DNA of 64,000 nucleotides, taken from contig NZ_PQIA01000032.1 in assembly GCF_003385235.1 (NCBI RefSeq), positions 1 through 64,000 of the forward strand, in the 5' to 3' direction. How positions within the stretch are numbered: the first letter of the stretch is position 1; every line of letters starts with the position of its first letter. The notes under the pieces were generated by a model. The model did not search any database. It saw only the letters and a program-made list of their open reading frames with translations, and was not told the DNA's origin. Below, one piece after another: positions 8,739 through 17,300 of this stretch. The translations under genes were made by a program, and so were the position numbers. This stretch comes from Amycolatopsis circi (GTDB lineage: Bacteria > Actinomycetota > Actinomycetes > Mycobacteriales > Pseudonocardiaceae).

Positions 8739-8749
8739 CTGCGGGGTCT

Positions 8750-9060
8750 GTCGACAGTGGTCGCGTTGCTGGGCGTCGGCACGATGGCGGCGGTGTTCCT
8801 GCCGGTTGCCGCTGATGCGGCCGACGACGGCCAGCGCCGCCGATCGCCGGACCGGCCCGGTTCGCTGGTCCGCAGGAGCTTTCGCTGCTGGTGATCCTCC
8901 GGTCGCCGCTGACGTGACTGACGAAGGTCAGCGTGGGAGGGTCGCCGGATCGGTGTCGTCCTTCAAGCGGCTCGGCGGCCGACTGGCCCGCAGGTGCTTT
9001 CGCTGCTGGTCACGTCCGTGCCCGGAGACGCCGACCTCGGTGGCCGCCGGGCCCTGCCCA
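8750..9060 (+). pseudogene. Two decayed copies of the upstream MFS 3' segment
   Basis: Copy one (about 8757-8893) reads VALLGVGTMAAVFLPVAAD then loses frame. Copy two (about 8894-9030) reads DEGQRGRVAGSVSSFKRLGG followed by frame-shifted RCFRCW corresponding to LVLSLLV. Both match the intact MFS gene at about 8460-8640, with scattered substitutions and small deletions. Near-identical CTGTC-ACAGTGGTC motifs occur at 8746 and 9064, flanking the two copies. No start or functional frame remains. Confidence 0.75.
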
Positions 9061-9076
9061 GGTCTGTCCACAGTGG

Positions 9077-9583
9077 TCAGAACCGCCGGGCGAACGGCAA
9101 CGGACGGCGCATCCGCACCAGCAGCAGCAACGGAATCAGCACGTAGGGCAGGTTGAACGCGAGGAACTTGCCCGGGTTGCCGGTGCGGGTCACCGGGTCG
9201 CCGAAGAACTCGACGCCGAACACGACGATCCCGGTGAGCGTGCCGATCATCGTCGCGTAGATCACCGCGAACAGCTGGATCCCGTTGCGGCCCGTGACGA
9301 GACACCAGACCAGCACGACGTAGAAAGGCAGGTAGACGAACGCGGACAGCCCGGTGACGATCCGCATCCAGTCCGGCGGATGCATGAAAAGCGGGTCGGC
9401 GTCGTGGGCGTACCAGTAGTTGGAGTCGACGAAGAAGTTGCCGGTCGGCCGCGAGAAATCGACGCCGATCGTCGGCAGCAGATCGCTGATCAGCGACGTC
9501 ACCGTGAAAACGGAGAAGATCACCGCGAAGAAAATGTCGATCTTGCGCTCGCGCAGGGGCAGGTTCGCCGTCGTGGTGCCCAT
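9077..9583 (-). CDS. EXPERA-domain membrane protein
   Basis: A 168-residue protein with about four or five hydrophobic segments. The family features are the acidic/polar residues in DLLPTIGV, the WYAHDADPLFMHPPDWMR loop and FGVEFFGD. It belongs to the EXPERA (emopamil-binding/TMEM97/TM6SF2-like) family, which in eukaryotes acts on or binds sterols. The bacterial role is not established. It converges on the decayed MFS tail and is divergent from the DUF1295 gene 51 bp away, another family tied to steroid-like reductases. Confidence 0.8.
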   Translation of the reverse strand: MGTTTANLPLRERKIDIFFAVIFSVFTVTSLISDLLPTIGVDFSRPTGNFFVDSNYWYAHDADPLFMHPPDWMRIVTGLSAFVYLPFYVVLVWCLVTGRNGIQLFAVIYATMIGTLTGIVVFGVEFFGDPVTRTGNPGKFLAFNLPYVLIPLLLLVRMRRPLPFARRF

Positions 9584-9634
9584 CGGCGGATCCTACGGCG
9601 TCGCGGCGACGATTCCGGCAGTAAAGTCGCGGTC

Positions 9635-10459
9635 ATGAACGCGTTCCAGGTGTGCCTCTGGGTTTTCGCGGGCGGGTGCGCCGGCTGCTGGCTGCTGTCG
9701 GTGCTCACCAGGGAGTACTCCTGGGTGGACCGGATCTGGTCGGTCGTCCCGGTGGTCTACACCGGGATCTTCGCCGGTCACGCGGGGTTCTCGGACGCCA
9801 GGCTGAACCTGCTGTTCGCGCTCGTGTTCCTGTGGGGCGCGCGGCTGACGTTCAACTACGGCCGCAAGGGCGGCTACGCGCCCGGCGGCGAGGACTACCG
9901 CTGGGCCGTGCTGCGCGGCCGGATGGCTCCGTGGCAGTTCCAGCTGTTCAACCTCTTCTTCATCACGCTCTACCAGAACGTGATCCTGCTGCTCATCACG
10001 CTGCCGGCGTGGACCGCGCTGGACCACCAGACGCCGCTGGGCGCTGTCGACATCGTGCTGGCCGTCGCGTTCGTGGCCTGCCTCGCCGGAGAAACGATCG
10101 CCGATCAGCAGCAATGGAACTTCCACCAGTGGAAGAAGCGCGAGACGGCCGCCGGGCGCACCCCCGACCCGCGGTTCGCGCAGACCGGGCTCTTCCGGTT
10201 TTCCCGCCACCCCAACTTCTTTTTCGAGCAAGCGCAGTGGTGGCTGGTGTTCCTGCTCGGCGTGTCCGCGGCGGGTGCGGTCACCTGGACGATCGCCGGC
10301 GCGGTCCTGCTGACAGCGCTGTTCGTCGGCTCGACGGTCTTCACCGAGAGCATCACCCTCGGCCGCTATCCGGAGTACGCGGACTACCAGCGGCGCGTTT
10401 CGCCGATCGTGCCGTGGTTTCCGCGCCGCGCGGCTCCCGCGTCCGCGCACGAGGGGTAG
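9635..10459 (+). CDS. DUF1295 (steroid 5-alpha-reductase-like) membrane protein
   Basis: A 274-residue polytopic protein. It has the WSVVPVVYT and WGARLTFNYGRKGGYAPGGEDYRW motifs early and the C-terminal RYPEYADYQRRVSPIVPWFP, with TGLFRFSRHPNFFFEQAQWW near 190-210. These are typical DUF1295/isoprenylcysteine-methyltransferase-like signatures. The enzymatic activity is unproven. ATG 9635 is chosen because the upstream extension overlaps the EXPERA gene in antisense. Confidence 0.82.
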   Translation: MNAFQVCLWVFAGGCAGCWLLSVLTREYSWVDRIWSVVPVVYTGIFAGHAGFSDARLNLLFALVFLWGARLTFNYGRKGGYAPGGEDYRWAVLRGRMAPWQFQLFNLFFITLYQNVILLLITLPAWTALDHQTPLGAVDIVLAVAFVACLAGETIADQQQWNFHQWKKRETAAGRTPDPRFAQTGLFRFSRHPNFFFEQAQWWLVFLLGVSAAGAVTWTIAGAVLLTALFVGSTVFTESITLGRYPEYADYQRRVSPIVPWFPRRAAPASAHEG

Positions 10460-10580
10460 CCGGTTCGTCCGGAATGTGGCAGCGGTCACGTAGCTGCCGT
10501 GAACCGACATCGTGTCCGATGAGTCGGAAGGATACCGTTCGCTCAGCAGAGTGACGGTTCATACGACTGGGGGTGGACTC

Positions 10581-10958
10581 ATGATCGGCTTCGAAACCGA
10601 CGTGAAGGATCTGCGGAAGGCGAGCGGGTTCGTCGAGGACGCCGCGCACGCGGCGGAAACCGCGCGCCGCGGCGTGGACGGGCTGGACATGCCCGAGGCC
10701 ACCGGGCCACAGGCCATCATCGGCGGGTTCAACCCGTTCGGCGGCGGCCCGACGACGGCGTTCGGCGGTTCGCTCGGCATGCGCCAGGTCGCGGCGGCGT
10801 ACGAGTACCACCGCTCGAAGGTCGAGGAAGCGCTGGCGAAGCTCGCTTTCACCACGCAGCAGGCGAGCCACGCGCTCGCCCGCGTGGCCGACCTGTACGA
10901 GAGCGCGGACGCGGAAGCGCGGATGGGCGTACGCAACGCGGCAGGGGAGGGGCTCTGA
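10581..10958 (+). CDS. Small ESX-associated alpha-helical protein
   Basis: A 125-residue, Ala-rich helical protein, MIGFETDVKDLRKASGF at the start and a Gly-rich loop (GGFNPFGGGPTTAFGG) in the middle. Helices with heptad-like patterning follow (YEYHRSKVEEALAKLAFTTQQ). It resembles EspC/DUF2580-type partners of type VII secretion. ATG 10581 follows GGGGGTGG. It is followed after 1 bp by a larger WXG-containing protein, suggesting a co-secreted or chaperone-type pair. Confidence 0.6.
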   Translation: MIGFETDVKDLRKASGFVEDAAHAAETARRGVDGLDMPEATGPQAIIGGFNPFGGGPTTAFGGSLGMRQVAAAYEYHRSKVEEALAKLAFTTQQASHALARVADLYESADAEARMGVRNAAGEGL

Positions 10959-10959
10959 C

Positions 10960-11997
10960 GTGAGCGACCAGGAAAACTATTTCGGGCTGAGCGGCGGTTC
11001 GGACGAACGCCCGCGCGAGCAGCTGATCGAGGGCATCTGCGAGGACCTGCAGCAAGGCGCGAACGACGCTCTCGACGGCGTGCTGGCGTTGCGCTACGCG
11101 GAGTTCATGCTGTTCCAGATGATGGACGGCCTGTACGAGTCCTATCAGGACGAGGTCACGAGGATCTTCCGCGAGTTCTCCGAGGCCGACCTCAAGGACA
11201 CCGGCTCCGGCCTGCAGTCGCTGATCAACTCCTACGAGCACATCTGGCAGAACCTCGGCCGCGGTTCGATGACGGAACTGCGCCGGGCCAAGGAACTGAT
11301 GGGCTCGTGGCGCGGCGAGGCGGCCGAGGACGTGAAGACGTATCTCGACCGGTTGTCGGAGACCTACGACCAGATGGCGACTGAGATCTCGGTGCTGGAG
11401 AGCGGTGTCGTCGCGGGCCGGGACAGCGTGTGGGGCGCGCGGGACGACCTCAACACGCTGGGCAAATCGCTCAAGGACGCCGCGGAGAAGTACCAGAAGG
11501 ACAAGGCCAAGGAGGGCGAGATCTCGCTGTCCAAGGTGTTGACCACGGCCTTCACCGCGGCACTGGTCGGGATGCTCGCCGCGGTCGCGACCCCGGCAGC
11601 CGCGGGCGCCGGGCTGAGCCTCGCCGCCGCGGGCACGCAGGCCGCGGTGGCCGGTGCGGGCGCGGGGCTGTCCGAGGTCGTGGCGGAGGCTTCGGCGCGC
11701 GTCGAAGGGGAGTCCTCGAAGGAGATCTTCGAGAGCTTCCTCGACGGCGTCGAGAAGATCCGCTCGGCAATGGACCAGTCGACCGGACGGCTCGCGGACA
11801 AGATCCGCGAGAAGGCCGACGGCCTGCCCGACATCCCGAAGCCCGCCGACGTGAGCCCCGGCGATTCGTTCGACCCGTCCAACTTCGAGACCTCGAACAC
11901 CCCGAAGGACACCGAAAAGAAGGTCCGGGACCGGGGCGTCGACATCGCGCCGGACGGCTCGGTCTCGCAGCCGCTGTCGCCGTCCACGCTGAGCTGA
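10960..11997 (+). CDS. WXG-containing ESX-type candidate effector
   Basis: A 345-residue protein. The N-terminal half is long alpha-helix with a WXG-like turn (SWRGE, W117-G119). A Gly/Ala-rich hydrophobic hairpin lies near 193-237 (VLTTAFTAALVGMLAAVATP), followed by a charged tail. This layout, helical targeting region plus membrane-active segment, resembles type VII secreted substrates such as LXG/EspB-like proteins. GTG start 1 bp after the small partner's stop. No catalytic domain is recognised. A pore-forming effector is an inference only. Confidence 0.55.
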   Translation: MSDQENYFGLSGGSDERPREQLIEGICEDLQQGANDALDGVLALRYAEFMLFQMMDGLYESYQDEVTRIFREFSEADLKDTGSGLQSLINSYEHIWQNLGRGSMTELRRAKELMGSWRGEAAEDVKTYLDRLSETYDQMATEISVLESGVVAGRDSVWGARDDLNTLGKSLKDAAEKYQKDKAKEGEISLSKVLTTAFTAALVGMLAAVATPAAAGAGLSLAAAGTQAAVAGAGAGLSEVVAEASARVEGESSKEIFESFLDGVEKIRSAMDQSTGRLADKIREKADGLPDIPKPADVSPGDSFDPSNFETSNTPKDTEKKVRDRGVDIAPDGSVSQPLSPSTLS

Positions 11998-11998
11998 C

Positions 11999-12580
11999 GT
12001 GGCCGGTCCGGAAGAACTGATCCAGGAGTTGTCCGCGTTGTCGGTCGAGGCGTCCTCGCCCGACAACGCGGTCACCGCCACCGTCAACACCGACGGTGTC
12101 CTCACTGGACTGAAATTGTCCGGCGCAGTACGGAATTTGCCGCCGGAAGAGCTGGCCGCGCTGGTGCTGCACACCTATGCCGAAGCACAGCGGGAATCCG
12201 CGCACCGGACGGCGTCGTTGCTGGCTCCGCTCGGCACCCGCGGGTATGTGATGGACCGGCTGAAGTGGCGAGCCGGGTTCACCCCGGAAGTTGCTCCGGC
12301 GGCCCCGGCTGCTGCTCCTCGGCGGCCTGTTCCTTCGGTCGAAGCGAAGCCGGCCGATGCGCCAGGCCAGCCGAAACCTGTTGCTGCGTCGGGGAATTCC
12401 GTCGCGTCACGACCGCCCGCTGAGTCTCGGAAAGCGACGGGTGGTGCTTCGGTGGCGCCGGGCGAGGGCGATTACCTCCGCAACCGTACTGCCGATCCTG
12501 AGCAACCGGTGGAACCGGAACGCCCGGTGAGCGACGAGGACTGGTACGAGGCCGGGGTGCGATTCGACGAGGCCTGGTAG
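11999..12580 (+). CDS. YbaB/EbfC-fold protein (EspL-like)
   Basis: A 193-residue protein. Residues 1-85 carry a YbaB/EbfC-like domain (AVTATVNTDGVLTGLKLSGAVRNLPPEELAALVLHTYAEAQ). A Pro/Ala-rich linker and an acidic tail ending DEDWYEAGVRFDEAW follow. In actinobacteria such proteins sit beside ESX genes and are thought to act as chaperones or stabilisers of secreted partners. The start is GTG, 1 bp after the preceding stop, completing a tightly packed three-gene unit. Confidence 0.65.
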   Translation: MAGPEELIQELSALSVEASSPDNAVTATVNTDGVLTGLKLSGAVRNLPPEELAALVLHTYAEAQRESAHRTASLLAPLGTRGYVMDRLKWRAGFTPEVAPAAPAAAPRRPVPSVEAKPADAPGQPKPVAASGNSVASRPPAESRKATGGASVAPGEGDYLRNRTADPEQPVEPERPVSDEDWYEAGVRFDEAW

Positions 12581-12584
12581 CCGC

Positions 12585-13253
12585 TCAGCCGAGCGTGCCC
12601 TCGTCGCCGAGCAGCTTGCGCAACCCCGGCAGGACCGCGGAAAGGTCTTTGCCAGTACGGAAAGCGACGACCGTCGTCTCGGTCTCGCCGGTGTTGCCGA
12701 ACAGCGCGACCGTGTCCGCCATCGCGCCGTCGAACGCGGCTTCCGGGTCGGTCGTCTGCCCGCGCAGCCATCGGCGGAGGACATGGTTGTGCGCCGTCAC
12801 CACGGCCGCCGCCATGAGTTCGGCGCGCAGTGCGGTCTCCTCGCCGCCGCCCATCCAGCGGTGGACGAATTCCTGGAACAGCCGTTGATACTGCCGTGTC
12901 CCCGAGATTTCCCGAGCGCGCAGGGCGGGCACGCTGCGAGTGAGCCGATACCGCGCCAGCGCCAGATCGCCCTCGGCGACGTAGTGCCGCAGCACCAGTC
13001 GCGCGGCCTCGGTAACCGCGACGGTCGCGGTGCGCGGGTCGGAACCGGCCAGCCGGGCCTCGATCGCGCTCAGCAGCACCTCGTGATCCGGGAAAATCAC
13101 GTCCTCTTTGGACCGGAAGGCACGGAAGAACGTGCTGCGCCCGACGCGGGCGCGGTCGGTGATGTCGTCCACCGTCGTCTGGTCGTAGCCGCGCTCCTCG
13201 AACAGCGCGAACGCGGCCTCGGTCAGCCGTTGCTTGGCCGGTTTGTCGGGCAT
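12585..13253 (-). CDS. TetR-family regulator
   Basis: A 222-residue regulator. The helix-turn-helix is in residues 5-50 (AAFALFEERGYDQTTVDDITDRARVGRSTFFRAFRSKEDV). The C-terminal ligand domain is of the usual size. ATG 13253 is preceded by AAAGGTGG. It is divergent from the 3-hydroxyacyl-CoA dehydrogenase/acyl-CoA dehydrogenase pair and probably represses it in response to an acyl-CoA or related ligand. A strong palindrome lies in the shared upstream region. Confidence 0.87.
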   Translation of the reverse strand: MPDKPAKQRLTEAAFALFEERGYDQTTVDDITDRARVGRSTFFRAFRSKEDVIFPDHEVLLSAIEARLAGSDPRTATVAVTEAARLVLRHYVAEGDLALARYRLTRSVPALRAREISGTRQYQRLFQEFVHRWMGGGEETALRAELMAAAVVTAHNHVLRRWLRGQTTDPEAAFDGAMADTVALFGNTGETETTVVAFRTGKDLSAVLPGLRKLLGDEGTLG

Positions 13254-13348
13254 CGGGCCACCTTTCGCACGCACGCTACGGCCAGCCTAATCGGACCCGG
13301 CTGCCGGGGAGCAGGGTGAGGTGGGCCACCCCGCTCTCGCCTACTCGT

Positions 13349-13363
13349 CGGTACTGAGTACCG
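13349..13363. promoter_or_regulatory. Palindromic operator candidate
   Basis: CGGTACT-G-AGTACCG is a perfect 7+1+7 palindrome about 30 bp before the dehydrogenase start. A further half site, AGTACCGG, lies at 13378-13385. It is the obvious target for the divergent TetR protein. Confidence 0.55.
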
Positions 13364-13393
13364 TTATCGTGAAACCAAGTACCGGAGGGATGG

Positions 13394-14245
13394 GTGAGGC
13401 ACGTGGAGCTCGTCGGCGTGGTCGGCTGCGGCCAGATGGGGGCGGGGATCGCCGAGGTGTGCGCCCGGGCCGGACTGGACGTCGTGGCGGTCGAGTCGAA
13501 CCAGGCGGCCGCCGACGCCGCGCGGGCGCGGCTGGAGGCCTCGCTGGGCCGGGCCGAGCGCAAGGGGAAGATCGAGTCCGCGGCCGACGTGCTGGGGCGG
13601 ATCCGGATCACCGAGGACCTCGACGACCTGGCCGACCGCACGCTCGTCGTCGAGGCGATCGTGGAGAACGAGGCGGTCAAGGCGGAGCTGTTCGGGAAAC
13701 TGGACAAGATCGTCGCCGCGCCGGACGCGGTGCTGGCGTCCAACACGTCCTCGATCCCGATCATGAAGCTCGGCACCGCGACCCAGCGTCCGGCGCAGGT
13801 GCTCGGCATCCACTTCTTCAACCCGGTGCCGGTGCTGCCGCTGGTCGAACTGGTCCCGAGCCTGCTCACCGGCGACGAGACCACCGGCCGCGCGCGGAAG
13901 TTCGCCGAGGAGACCCTCGGCAAGCACGCCATCCTGTGCCAGGACCGGGCCGGGTTCGTGGTGAACGCACTGCTGATCCCGTTCATCCTCGCCGCCGTGC
14001 GCATGCTGGAGTCGGGCTTCGCCACGAAGGAAGCGATCGACGAGGGCCTCGTGCGTGGTGCCGCGCACCCGCAGGGCCCGCTCGCGCTGGCCGACCTGAT
14101 CGGGCTCGACACCACGAAGGCGGTCGCGGAATCGCTGTACGAGGAGTTCAAGGAGCCGCTGTACGCGCCGCCGCCGCTGCTGGCCCGGATGGTCGACGCC
14201 GGCCTGCTGGGCCGCAAAACCGGCCGCGGCTTCTACACCTACTGA
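13394..14245 (+). CDS. 3-hydroxybutyryl-CoA dehydrogenase
   Basis: A 283-residue enzyme oxidising 3-hydroxyacyl-CoA with NAD(P)+. The Rossmann motif VGVVGCGQMGAGIAEV is at the N-terminus. HFFNPVPVLPLVELVPS (about 138-154) contains the catalytic His, and the C-terminal helical domain ends LLGRKTGRGFYTY. The GTG start has GGAGG 8 bp upstream. It is followed after 31 bp by an acyl-CoA dehydrogenase, so both act in fatty- or branched-acid oxidation. Confidence 0.92.
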   Translation: MRHVELVGVVGCGQMGAGIAEVCARAGLDVVAVESNQAAADAARARLEASLGRAERKGKIESAADVLGRIRITEDLDDLADRTLVVEAIVENEAVKAELFGKLDKIVAAPDAVLASNTSSIPIMKLGTATQRPAQVLGIHFFNPVPVLPLVELVPSLLTGDETTGRARKFAEETLGKHAILCQDRAGFVVNALLIPFILAAVRMLESGFATKEAIDEGLVRGAAHPQGPLALADLIGLDTTKAVAESLYEEFKEPLYAPPPLLARMVDAGLLGRKTGRGFYTY

Positions 14246-14276
14246 GTTCCGGCAGACTTTCGACCAGGAGATCCCG

Positions 14277-15431
14277 ATGAGCTTCGACCTGTTCAAAATC
14301 AACGAAGACCACGAAGCGATCCGCGAGGCCGTCCGCGCGGTCGCCGAAGAGCAGATCGCCCCGCACGCCGCGGAGGCCGACGAGCGCGAAGAATTCCCCA
14401 AGGCGTCGTATGACGCACTGGTCGCGTCGGACTTCCACGCCCCGCACGTGCCGGAGCAGTACGGCGGCGCCGGTGCCGACGCGCTGGCGACCTGCATCGT
14501 GATCGAGGAAGTGGCGCGGGTGTGCGCGTCGTCCTCGCTCATTCCCGCGGTGAACAAGCTCGGCAGCCTGCCGCTGATCCTGGCCGCGAACGAGGAGGTC
14601 AAAGCGAAATACCTGCCCCCGCTGGCTTCGGGCGCGGCCGGATTCTCGTATGGACTGTCCGAACGCGACGCGGGCTCGGACACCGCCTCGATGCGTTGCC
14701 GCGCCACCCCTTCCGGCGACGACTGGATCCTCAATGGACAGAAGTCGTGGATCACCAACGCCGGCGTGTCCGAGTACTACACGGTGCTGGCCGTAACCGA
14801 CCCGGACGGCCGCCGCGGCGCCAACGTGAGCGCTTTCGTGGTCGAAAAGTCCGACGCTGGATTCTCCTTTGGCGCCAAGGAAAAGAAACTGGGCGTCAAG
14901 GGCTCGCCGACGCGTGAGCTGCTGTTCGACCAGGTCCGCATCCCCGGCGACCGGATGGTCGGCGAGCCGGGTCAGGGCCTGAAGATCGCCCTGCGGACGC
15001 TCGACCACACCCGCGTGACGATCGCCGCGCAGGCCGTCGGGATTGCGCAGGGCGCGCTGGACCACGCGCTGGCGTATGTCAAGGAGCGCAAGCAGTTCGG
15101 CAAGCACATCGCTGATTTCCAGGGAATCCAGTTCATGCTGGCAGACATGGCGATGGCGGTCGAAACGGCTCGGCAGATAGTGTACACCGCAGCCGCGAAG
15201 TCGGAACGAGGCGACGACGACCTGTCGTTCTTCGGCGCGGCGGCCAAGTGCCACGCGTCGGATGTGGCGATGAGCGTGACCACGGACGCGGTCCAGTTGC
15301 TTGGCGGGTACGGGTACACGCGGGACTTCCCGCTGGAGCGGATGATGCGTGACGCGAAGATTACGCAGATCTACGAAGGAACGAACCAGATCCAGCGGCT
15401 GGTGATGGCTCGGCAGCTTTTGAAGGGCTGA
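14277..15431 (+). CDS. Acyl-CoA dehydrogenase
   Basis: A 384-residue FAD enzyme. Visible motifs are GFSYGLSERDAGSD (FAD-binding loop), WITNAGVSEYYTV, the C-terminal LLGGYGYTRDFPLERMMRDAKITQIYEGTNQIQ, and the catalytic Glu in YEGTNQ. It carries out the first alpha,beta-oxidation of an acyl-CoA and donates electrons to ETF. It is in an operon with the preceding dehydrogenase, with an AGGAG ribosome site. Confidence 0.94.
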   Translation: MSFDLFKINEDHEAIREAVRAVAEEQIAPHAAEADEREEFPKASYDALVASDFHAPHVPEQYGGAGADALATCIVIEEVARVCASSSLIPAVNKLGSLPLILAANEEVKAKYLPPLASGAAGFSYGLSERDAGSDTASMRCRATPSGDDWILNGQKSWITNAGVSEYYTVLAVTDPDGRRGANVSAFVVEKSDAGFSFGAKEKKLGVKGSPTRELLFDQVRIPGDRMVGEPGQGLKIALRTLDHTRVTIAAQAVGIAQGALDHALAYVKERKQFGKHIADFQGIQFMLADMAMAVETARQIVYTAAAKSERGDDDLSFFGAAAKCHASDVAMSVTTDAVQLLGGYGYTRDFPLERMMRDAKITQIYEGTNQIQRLVMARQLLKG

Positions 15432-15450
15432 GGTTTTTCCGGTTTGGGAA

Positions 15451-15481
15451 GCGGCACCGTCGAGATCGGCGGTGCCGTTTT
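15451..15481 (+). terminator. Intrinsic terminator after acyl-CoA dehydrogenase
   Basis: The arms CGGCACCG and CGGTGCCG (8 bp) with a 10-nt loop are followed by TTTT, 20 bp beyond the stop codon. Confidence 0.65.
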
Positions 15482-15535
15482 CGCGTTGGACTGCAAGGTG
15501 GCGGTCTTGCTCGTGTCTGGGCTCGCGGACGAGGA

Positions 15536-15874
15536 TCAAGAATGCCAGAAACGTTCGCCGCAGCCCGGGCAGCCGGACGCCGTCGGTGTCGCTTCGGCGC
15601 GGCATTTCTTGCAGGTGAAGCGGATCCGGACCACTGGCCGGGGTGGAGCTGGGCGGGCGAACCCCGGAGCGCGGTTGAGCCAATCGGCGAACAGGCGCAG
15701 GGGATTGATGCCGCATTCGTCGTCGGCGTAGTAGCGGCGCTGGTAAGCATGCTTCCGGTGGCGAGGAGTCTCCGCTGCCCTGACGTCGGCCTCCGCCGTC
15801 GGCGGCGTGGCTGCTTGGCCGAAGCTGTACTTCTGAGTTCGGCGGCCGTGTCCGGTCAGCGGTCGGTTGCACAT
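15536..15874 (-). CDS. Small zinc-ribbon protein of unknown function
   Basis: A 112-residue basic protein. The C-terminus has two CxxC knuckles (CKKC and CPGC) ending GERFWHS, and the middle has the acidic motif YYADDECGINPLRLFADWL. No enzyme domain is recognised. ATG 15874 is chosen since upstream residues would cross the divergent promoter. It is divergent from an XRE/TPR regulator with a 17-bp inverted repeat between them, so control by that protein is likely. Confidence 0.6.
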   Translation of the reverse strand: MCNRPLTGHGRRTQKYSFGQAATPPTAEADVRAAETPRHRKHAYQRRYYADDECGINPLRLFADWLNRAPGFARPAPPRPVVRIRFTCKKCRAEATPTASGCPGCGERFWHS

Positions 15875-15908
15875 GGTCAAAGACCGTACGAAGGCGCAGG
15901 TCATCGAA

Positions 15909-15925
15909 GTTTCCCAGAAGGAAAC
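15909..15925. promoter_or_regulatory. Inverted repeat, likely XRE operator
   Basis: GTTTCC-CAGAA-GGAAAC is a perfect 6+5+6 inverted repeat in the 72-bp gap between the zinc-ribbon gene and the XRE/TPR regulator, 22 bp before the regulator's ATG. Confidence 0.55.
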
Positions 15926-15946
15926 CCAGATCTGTACTCTGACGGC

Positions 15947-17098
15947 ATGGACTCGATCGGTATCACCATCCGGCGTTTGCGCCGTTGGCGAGGCCTGACG
16001 CTGGACCAGCTCGCTGGCCTGGCCGGGATCAGCAAGGGATACCTGTCGAAGATCGAGAACGAGGTGAAGCCGGTCGACCGCAGGTCGACGCTGGTGGCGA
16101 TCGCCGGCGCGTTGCGGGTCAGCCTGGTCGACATCACCGGCGACGGGCTGGAGATCCGTGACCCGCAAGCCGACGCGGCCATTCCTGCTATCCGGGACGC
16201 GCTGCTGTCGACCGACCTGGACGGTGCCACGCCGCCGGTCGGCGACCTGGCCGAACTGCAGTCGGAAACGCAACTTCTCGCGGCGCTGCGCCAGGCGAAT
16301 CAAGATGCGGAGGTCGGCACACGGCTACCGGATTTGCTGCTCTCGCTGCACACTCACGTAAACAAGCCGGAAGCGCTGAGGGCGCTCGTCACTGCCACCC
16401 ACACGACGACCTTGCTGACCAAGGGGCTCGGCGCCTTCGAGCTGGCGTGGATCGCCGCCGACCGCGGGTACGACGCCGCGAAGAAGCTCGGCGAGCCAGC
16501 GTGGATCGCGCTTGCCGAATTCGCGCGCACCCAAGCACTTTCCGGACTTGGTGCACACAAGCGGGCCGGAAAACTTGCCGAACGCGCACTCGATACCGTC
16601 CCGGCTGACGCCTACGACGTGCGCGGAGCACTCACGCTCACTACCGGATATACCGAGTCGGTTCTCGGCGGAGACTCGGGAGCCGCGCTCGAAGAAGCCG
16701 CTGGTCTCGCCCGGCAGGTCGAGGCGGGAAACCGGAACTTTCTGTTGTTCACCCCGGCGAATGTCGTCCTGTGGCGGATCTCGGTCGCGCTGGAAAAGGG
16801 CGAGCACGCTGAGGCAGCGGCACTCGCAGCGAGTGTCGACCCAGCCGAACTCACGATTGACTCACGCCGCACCACATTCCTCATCGAGTACGCTCGCGCC
16901 CTTTACGGCATTCGCCGCCCGGACGAGGAAGTGGTGTCGCTCCTGCTGCAAGCCGAGAAACTCGGGCGCATCCGAACTCATAAGAATCCGTTTGCCCGGG
17001 AGATCATCTCGACCATGCTGGCCAGCGCTCGAAAGGAAGCTGTCGCGCGCAACGTCCGCGGCATGGCTTCCCGGATGGGGCTGCTCAAGTCTGCGTAG
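15947..17098 (+). CDS. XRE-family regulator with TPR-like region
   Basis: A 383-residue regulator. The N-terminal helix-turn-helix (residues 5-60) is IRRLRRWRGLTLDQLAGLAG followed by ISKGYLSKIENEVKP. The rest is a long series of paired helices (AAKKLGEPAWIALAEFARTQAL, AGKLAERALDTVPADAYDVRG) of the TPR-like type found in actinobacterial signalling-peptide or stress regulators. ATG 15947 gives the start at the HTH. The longer frame upstream is antisense of the zinc-ribbon gene. Confidence 0.83.
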   Translation: MDSIGITIRRLRRWRGLTLDQLAGLAGISKGYLSKIENEVKPVDRRSTLVAIAGALRVSLVDITGDGLEIRDPQADAAIPAIRDALLSTDLDGATPPVGDLAELQSETQLLAALRQANQDAEVGTRLPDLLLSLHTHVNKPEALRALVTATHTTTLLTKGLGAFELAWIAADRGYDAAKKLGEPAWIALAEFARTQALSGLGAHKRAGKLAERALDTVPADAYDVRGALTLTTGYTESVLGGDSGAALEEAAGLARQVEAGNRNFLLFTPANVVLWRISVALEKGEHAEAAALAASVDPAELTIDSRRTTFLIEYARALYGIRRPDEEVVSLLLQAEKLGRIRTHKNPFAREIISTMLASARKEAVARNVRGMASRMGLLKSA

Positions 17099-17109
17099 CG
17101 GCCTTGGCT

Positions 17110-17300
17110 TTCGGTTGAATTTCGGGTCAGGACGCAGGCTTGTGCTGCCGTTCATGCGCTTCTGCGCCTTGACCACATCCATAGTCCGCGCACCCACCCA
17201 ATCCAGCAGACCCTGCAGCGGCGTAGCCAACTCCTGCCCAGCTCGGTGAGCGAGTACGTCACCTTAGGCGGCGTAGCAGGCTCTACCTCGCGAACTGCGG
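17110..17300 (-). pseudogene. HxlR-family regulator remnant
   Basis: On the minus strand one frame reads EVEPATPPKVTYSLTELG, the typical HxlR wing and helix. One base is then missing and the adjoining frame continues ATPLQGLLDWVGARTMDV, the usual C-terminal helix. The N-terminal half with its winged-helix core is not recognisable upstream. The frameshift lies near 17228. Confidence 0.5.

Noticed and set aside
8750..9060. Diversity-generating retroelement template/variable repeat
   Set aside because: Copies are frameshifted, changes are not limited to adenines, and no reverse transcriptase is present in the window.
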